From: SW4 sp042466115
Lineage (GTDB): Bacteria; Pseudomonadota; Alphaproteobacteria; Rhodobacterales; Rhodobacteraceae
Direction of reading: 5' to 3'
Length of the DNA: 64,000 nucleotides
Assembly: GCF_042466115.1 (NCBI RefSeq)
Contig: NZ_JAXHBQ010000001.1
Location: forward strand, 2,170,001-2,234,000
The translations under genes were made by a program, and so were the position numbers. Positions within the stretch are counted from its first letter, which is position 1; each line of letters begins with the position of its first letter. The notes beneath the pieces were generated by a model. It ran no database searches and had not been told where the DNA came from. It worked only from the letters and a program-made list of their open reading frames with translations. Shown here piece by piece: positions 60,901 to 64,000 of the stretch.

Positions 60901-62414
60901 GTGATCAAGCTTTCGCCGGTCATTTCGCCGGGCTTTGCGATGTTCATCAACTGCAACAAGGTCGGCGCCAGATCGGCCAAGCGACCATCGCGCAGCTGTG
61001 CGCCCGCTGGCCCGCCGACCAAAATCACCGGCACCGGGTTCGTCGTATGCGCCGTGTGCGGCCCGCCCGTTTCAGGGTCGACCATCACTTCGCAGTTGCC
61101 ATGATCGGCGGTGACGATCATCGCGCCACCTGCCTTGTTCAACGCATCCAGCACACGGCCAAGGCCAGCATCAACGGCCTCGCACGCCTTTATCGCCGCT
61201 TGCAGATCGCCGGTGTGGCCCACCATGTCAGGGTTCGCGTAATTGCACACGATCAGGTCATAGCCATCCTTGATCGCACCAACAAAGGCATCCGTGACCT
61301 CGGCTGCCGACATCTCGGGCTGCAAATCATAGGTCGCAACTTTGGGGGACGGGGCCAGATAGCGATCCTCGCCTTCTTCGGGAGTTTCCTTGCCACCATT
61401 CAAAAAGAACGTCACATGCGGATACTTTTCGGTTTCGGCGACGCGGAACTGGCGCAACCCTTTGCTGGCGACCCATGCGCCCAACGTGTTCTTGATCACG
61501 CGCTTGGGGAAACCGGCGTCAAGCCATTCGCTATGTGCGTCCGAATACTCAACCATACCCAAGAGCGCTGCGAATGGCGGCTTATCACCACGGTCAAACC
61601 CGTTGAAATCGGGCTGGGCGATTGCCGCCAAAATCTCGCGCGCGCGGTCGGCGCGGAAATTCAGGCAGAACAGCCCATCGCCCTTGGCGACACCATCATA
61701 TCCCGCCAGAACCGTCGGCAGAATGAACTCGTCGTTTTCATCGCGGGCGCGGGCCGCGGTGATTGCATGGGCAGCACTGGCAGCCGTCAGCCCGTCACCG
61801 TCAATCATCGCGCGGTAAGCTTTTTCGACCCGATCCCAGCGGTTGTCACGGTCCAGCGCGTAATAACGCCCCGACAGGGTCGCGATTGTGACATCGTGGG
61901 GCAGGGCATCCGAAAGCTGGGCGACAAACCCTTCGGCAGAGACCGGCGCAACATCGCGCCCGTCCGTGATCGCGTGGATCACCACAGGCACGCCCGCATC
62001 GGCAATCATATTTGCGGCGGCGATCATATGCAGCACATGCCCGTGCACCCCACCATCCGATACAACGCCCATCAGGTGCGCCCGCCCACCGGTGCCCTTG
62101 AGGGTGTCGATAAATTTCAGGATCGCGGCATTGTCGAAAAAGGTGCCATCCTCGATCGCCAGATCAATCTGGCCAAGGTCCATCGCCACAACGCGGCCCG
62201 CACCGATATTGGTGTGGCCGACCTCGGAATTGCCCATCTGGCCAGCGGGCAGACCCGCGTCATGGCCGTGGGTCAAAAGCTGCGCATTCGGGCATTCGCG
62301 CATAATGCGGTCAAAGTGCGGGGTATCGGCAAGGGCAGGGGCGTTTGCCGTTGTGTCAGCCCGTTTGCCCCAGCCATCCAGAATGCACAAAACGACAGGT
62401 TTGGGTGTGGTCAT
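60897..62414 (-). CDS. gpmI: 2,3-bisphosphoglycerate-independent phosphoglycerate mutase
   Basis: A 505-residue two-metal enzyme interconverting 3- and 2-phosphoglycerate in glycolysis. The alkaline-phosphatase-fold motifs are CILDGWGKR near 10-18, the phosphoserine site in GQMGNSEVGHTNIGAGR near 57-73, and NYANPDMVGHTGD near 400 with TADHGNCE near 440 for metal binding. GGAGAG precedes the ATG at 62414; an open extension to 62444 has no homology. The very long open frame antisense to it is an artefact of GC-rich codons. Confidence 0.97.
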   Translation of the reverse strand: MTTPKPVVLCILDGWGKRADTTANAPALADTPHFDRIMRECPNAQLLTHGHDAGLPAGQMGNSEVGHTNIGAGRVVAMDLGQIDLAIEDGTFFDNAAILKFIDTLKGTGGRAHLMGVVSDGGVHGHVLHMIAAANMIADAGVPVVIHAITDGRDVAPVSAEGFVAQLSDALPHDVTIATLSGRYYALDRDNRWDRVEKAYRAMIDGDGLTAASAAHAITAARARDENDEFILPTVLAGYDGVAKGDGLFCLNFRADRAREILAAIAQPDFNGFDRGDKPPFAALLGMVEYSDAHSEWLDAGFPKRVIKNTLGAWVASKGLRQFRVAETEKYPHVTFFLNGGKETPEEGEDRYLAPSPKVATYDLQPEMSAAEVTDAFVGAIKDGYDLIVCNYANPDMVGHTGDLQAAIKACEAVDAGLGRVLDALNKAGGAMIVTADHGNCEVMVDPETGGPHTAHTTNPVPVILVGGPAGAQLRDGRLADLAPTLLQLMNIAKPGEMTGESLIT

Positions 62415-62465
62415 GGGGCTCTCCGCTTGCTTTGGGGGTGTCATACCGCAAGCGCGCGCGATCCT

Positions 62466-62936
62466 CTAGACGCGATGATAGGGCGCGCCCGCAAGGATGG
62501 ATGCCGCGCGATACAATTGTTCGCTCAGCATCACGCGCGCCAGCATATGTGGCCAGACCATCTTGCCAAATGACAGGGCGGCATCGGCGGATTTGCGCAG
62601 ATCGGGGGCGATACCATCGGCACCGCCAATGATGAACGCCACATCGCCACGCCCTTGATCGCGCCACCCGGCGAGGCTGGCCGCGAAATCGGGCGAGGAT
62701 TGCAGCTTGCCCCGTTCGTCCAACACACAGATCAGCGCGCCATCAGGCACCGCTTTGGACAGCAATGCAGCCTCCGCGGCCATCCCCCCGCCCTTTTTGT
62801 CTTCGACTTCGATCAAATTGGCGGGGCCAAGTCCCAGTGCGCGGCCTGTGCGGTCGAACCGCGTCAGGTAGTCGTCGATCAACTCGCGCTCGGGGCCGGC
62901 GCGCAGCCGACCCACAGCGCAAATATGCACCCGCAC
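62466..62936 (-). CDS. rlmH: 23S rRNA pseudouridine-1915 N3-methyltransferase
   Basis: A 156-residue SPOUT methyltransferase acting on 70S ribosomes at helix 69. The start MRVHICAVGRLRAGPERELIDDY, the SAM-knot FIIGGADG near 102-109, MVWPHMLARVMLSEQLYRA and the terminal PYHR are typical of RlmH. The start overlaps the rsfS stop by one base, the standard rsfS-rlmH order in bacteria. Confidence 0.96.
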   Translation of the reverse strand: MRVHICAVGRLRAGPERELIDDYLTRFDRTGRALGLGPANLIEVEDKKGGGMAAEAALLSKAVPDGALICVLDERGKLQSSPDFAASLAGWRDQGRGDVAFIIGGADGIAPDLRKSADAALSFGKMVWPHMLARVMLSEQLYRAASILAGAPYHRV

Positions 62937-63304
62937 TAGTTGGCTTTCTTGGCCGCGTCAGCAGTTGCGGGCTGCCACATCTTTTCAAGCTGATAGAATT
63001 CGCGCACTTCGGGGCGGAAGATGTGGACAATCACATCGCCCGTATCAATCAACACCCAATCGCCAATGTCTTTGCCTTCGACCTTGGAAATCACGCCAAA
63101 TTCGGCCTTGAGCCGGTCAACCAGCTTTTCCGCCATCGCCGATACCTGACGGGTCGACCGCCCCGAAGCCACGACCATATAGTCGCCAATCTCGGACTTG
63201 CCCTGCAGATTGATCTGCACAACATCTTCGGCTTTGTCATCGTCAAGGGATTTCAGGATCGCAGCAAGCAGAGTATCTGCAGTTGCAGTTTTCGCGGCTG
63301 TCAT
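62936..63304 (-). CDS. rsfS: Ribosome silencing factor RsfS
   Basis: A 122-residue factor that binds ribosomal protein uL14 and prevents subunit joining during starvation. Signature blocks SLDDDKAEDVVQINLQGKSEIGDYMVVASGRSTRQV (in segments, about 19-53) and WVLIDTGDVIVHIFRPEVREFYQLEKMW (about 78-105) are intact. The annotated ATG at 63304 has no good ribosome site of its own; a perfect AGGAGG site lies 60-70 bp upstream in front of another frame (see the next entry). Coupled to rlmH by a one-base overlap. Confidence 0.95.
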   Translation of the reverse strand: MTAAKTATADTLLAAILKSLDDDKAEDVVQINLQGKSEIGDYMVVASGRSTRQVSAMAEKLVDRLKAEFGVISKVEGKDIGDWVLIDTGDVIVHIFRPEVREFYQLEKMWQPATADAAKKAN

Positions 63305-63360
63305 TGTGCCAGCCTCGCGCGCAGCGGCATGGGCCGCCTGTGTGGTAAGAGACAGATCAT
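63301..63360 (-). CDS. Short upstream ORF (19 aa) overlapping the rsfS start
   Basis: An ATG at 63360 follows TTTAGGAGGACA, the strongest ribosome site in the area, and encodes MICLLPHRRPMPLRARLAQ before a TGA that overlaps the rsfS ATG (ATGA). It uses codons rare here (TTA, AGG twice). Two readings fit: a leader ORF that couples translation to rsfS, or the original rsfS start separated from its frame by a one-base indel, because the rsfS frame upstream of 63304 is open and alanine-rich. Confidence 0.35.
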   Translation of the reverse strand: MICLLPHRRPMPLRARLAQ

Positions 63361-63525
63361 TGTCCTCCTAAAGCGCGCCGTCCAATCGCCCCGGCGCTGG
63401 GCTTGATCAAACTTAACAAGCCGTAAGTGACAATTCAATGAACAGACTGCGGAACTTGCGGCGGTTTCATGCCCTTGCTAGGGTTTGCCCAGAACCGCGC
63501 ACCAACATCAGGAGGGGTCGTCGCA

Positions 63526-63591
63526 ATGAAACGCTATCACGATCGCACGCGCGGCCCCGTCTTTGCCCTGCAAAACATCTTGCAGGGCTGA
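63526..63591 (+). CDS. Candidate leader peptide (21 aa) before the ABC-F gene
   Basis: ATG at 63526 follows CAGGAGGGG at 8-16 bases and encodes MKRYHDRTRGPVFALQNILQG, stopping at 63591. The last eight codons lie in a perfect hairpin (63565-63588). Such a short ORF with a strong ribosome site and an overlapping hairpin 80 bp upstream of an ABC-F gene resembles ribosome-mediated attenuators that control antibiotic-responsive ABC-F genes. It may instead be a conserved small protein with its own terminator. The stretch 63361-63525 otherwise holds only the divergent promoters. Confidence 0.4.
   Translation: MKRYHDRTRGPVFALQNILQG
63565..63588 (+). terminator. Perfect hairpin overlapping the leader ORF
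   Basis: GCCCTGCAA (63565-63573) pairs with TTGCAGGGC (63580-63588) around a 6-base loop, ending one base before the leader stop codon. No T-run follows, so factor-independent termination is weak; control by ribosome position is the more interesting option. Confidence 0.5.
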
Positions 63592-63672
63592 CAACAGGGT
63601 CACATTTTCCAGCATCCTTGGTCAGCCTTTTCTGGTGGCAATACGCCACGATTTTCCTGAACCGAGAAGAAC

Positions 63673-64000
63673 ATGTCCCTGATCACCCTTAAAAACATCG
63701 GCGTTACGCTGGCCGATCCGCTTTTCACCGGTCTTGACCTGACCCTGCCCAAAGGCTGCCGCATGGGCCTTGTCGCGGCCAACGGCGGGGGCAAGACCAC
63801 GCTGCTGCATTGCATTGCGGGGCTGACTGACCCGACCACCGGCGACATTACCACCGCGCGCGGGCTGCGCGTGGGTTTCATGCAACAGATCGTGCCCGAA
63901 AACCTGCGCGACCTGTCACTTTATGATGCCGTGCTGGATGCGATGCCGCCCGAACAGGTGGATTACGAAAGCTGGCGCGTGGATATCGTGCTGGACGATC
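63673..64000 (+). CDS. ABC-F family ATPase, 5' part only
   Basis: The first 109 codons of a soluble duplicated-ATPase (ABC-F) protein cut by the right edge. It begins MSLITLKNIGVTLADPLF and has Walker A in AANGGGKTTLLHCIAG near residues 37-52, then GFMQQIVPENLRDLSLYDAVLD, the ABC-F pattern in which the Q-loop is followed by a short insertion. ABC-F proteins act on the ribosome E-site in translation control or antibiotic protection. GAGAAG precedes the ATG at 63673. The second ATPase domain and linker lie outside the window. Confidence 0.85.
   Translation, partial: MSLITLKNIGVTLADPLFTGLDLTLPKGCRMGLVAANGGGKTTLLHCIAGLTDPTTGDITTARGLRVGFMQQIVPENLRDLSLYDAVLDAMPPEQVDYESWRVDIVLDD

Noticed and set aside
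60219..62573. Long open plus-strand frame of 784 codons
   Set aside because: It is antisense to gpmI and the EnvC-like gene, which have clear homology and codon use; its translation is rich in Arg, Ala and His with no recognisable domain.
63414..63428. CtrA-like TTAA-N7-TAAG upstream of the leader ORF
   Set aside because: Second half-site mismatched; too weak to report as a site.

Overview
The window looks like a chromosomal stretch from an alphaproteobacterium of the Rhodobacteraceae (Roseobacter group). The support is a GC-rich base composition (roughly 60 percent by eye), an IalB-family protein, Hint_2-domain proteins, a pyridine-nucleotide-oxidoreductase/SelD fusion, a CtrA-type box (TTAA-N7-TTAAC) and the overall gene content. 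Genes are tightly packed with many 1-4 bp overlaps. No rRNA, tRNA, insertion sequence, prophage or CRISPR array was seen.

Layout. 1-3189 (minus): a truncated queuosine-precursor transporter, the murein endopeptidase mepA, a UMF1-type MFS transporter and a hotdog thioesterase. 3302-14086 (plus): yggT, recQ behind a CtrA-like box, yaaA, then a giant alpha-2-macroglobulin coupled to pbpC. 14083-17574: a thiolase (minus) and the threonine-degradation pair kbl-tdh, in which tdh carries a one-base frameshift. 17575-18093 holds two small candidate genes. 18094-22173 is an ABC ATPase, an FtsX-like permease and a secreted lipocalin/hydratase-like protein. 22227-25440 is the selenium pair selD (fused) and mnmH. 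25570-31170 is serine metabolism: serC, serA, a phosphoesterase and a VOC pseudogene on minus, divergent from serB and a TSUP transporter on plus. 31174-36343 mixes asparaginase, ialB and rlmN with two AT-richer orphan genes and a small ribbon-helix-helix-like protein.

36340-46499 is a carbohydrate operon on minus: binding protein, two permeases, ATPase, GH2 beta-mannosidase, sugar isomerase/epimerase and Gfo/Idh/MocA dehydrogenase. It is divergent from a LacI regulator across two tandem operator-like repeats, with a gluconokinase on the far side of the regulator. The gene set suggests import and breakdown of beta-mannosides or related oligosaccharides. 46499-52949 contains a LOG-family protein, dapD, a small conserved-looking protein, two tandem Hint proteins and dapE. 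52970-63304 contains rnr, an MltB-like transglycosylase, a methyltransferase, a secreted protein, rppH, ctpA, a degenerate EnvC-like M23 protein, gpmI, rlmH and rsfS. The right edge holds the start of an ABC-F ATPase preceded by a short leader ORF that overlaps a perfect hairpin.

The most notable points are the frameshifted tdh, the eroded VOC gene, the doubled LacI operator, the candidate leader peptides before rsfS and the ABC-F gene, a 36-residue membrane peptide, the orphan genes of unusual composition, and three convergent gene pairs whose TAG stop codons share one CTAG. No single feature clearly proves a new system.
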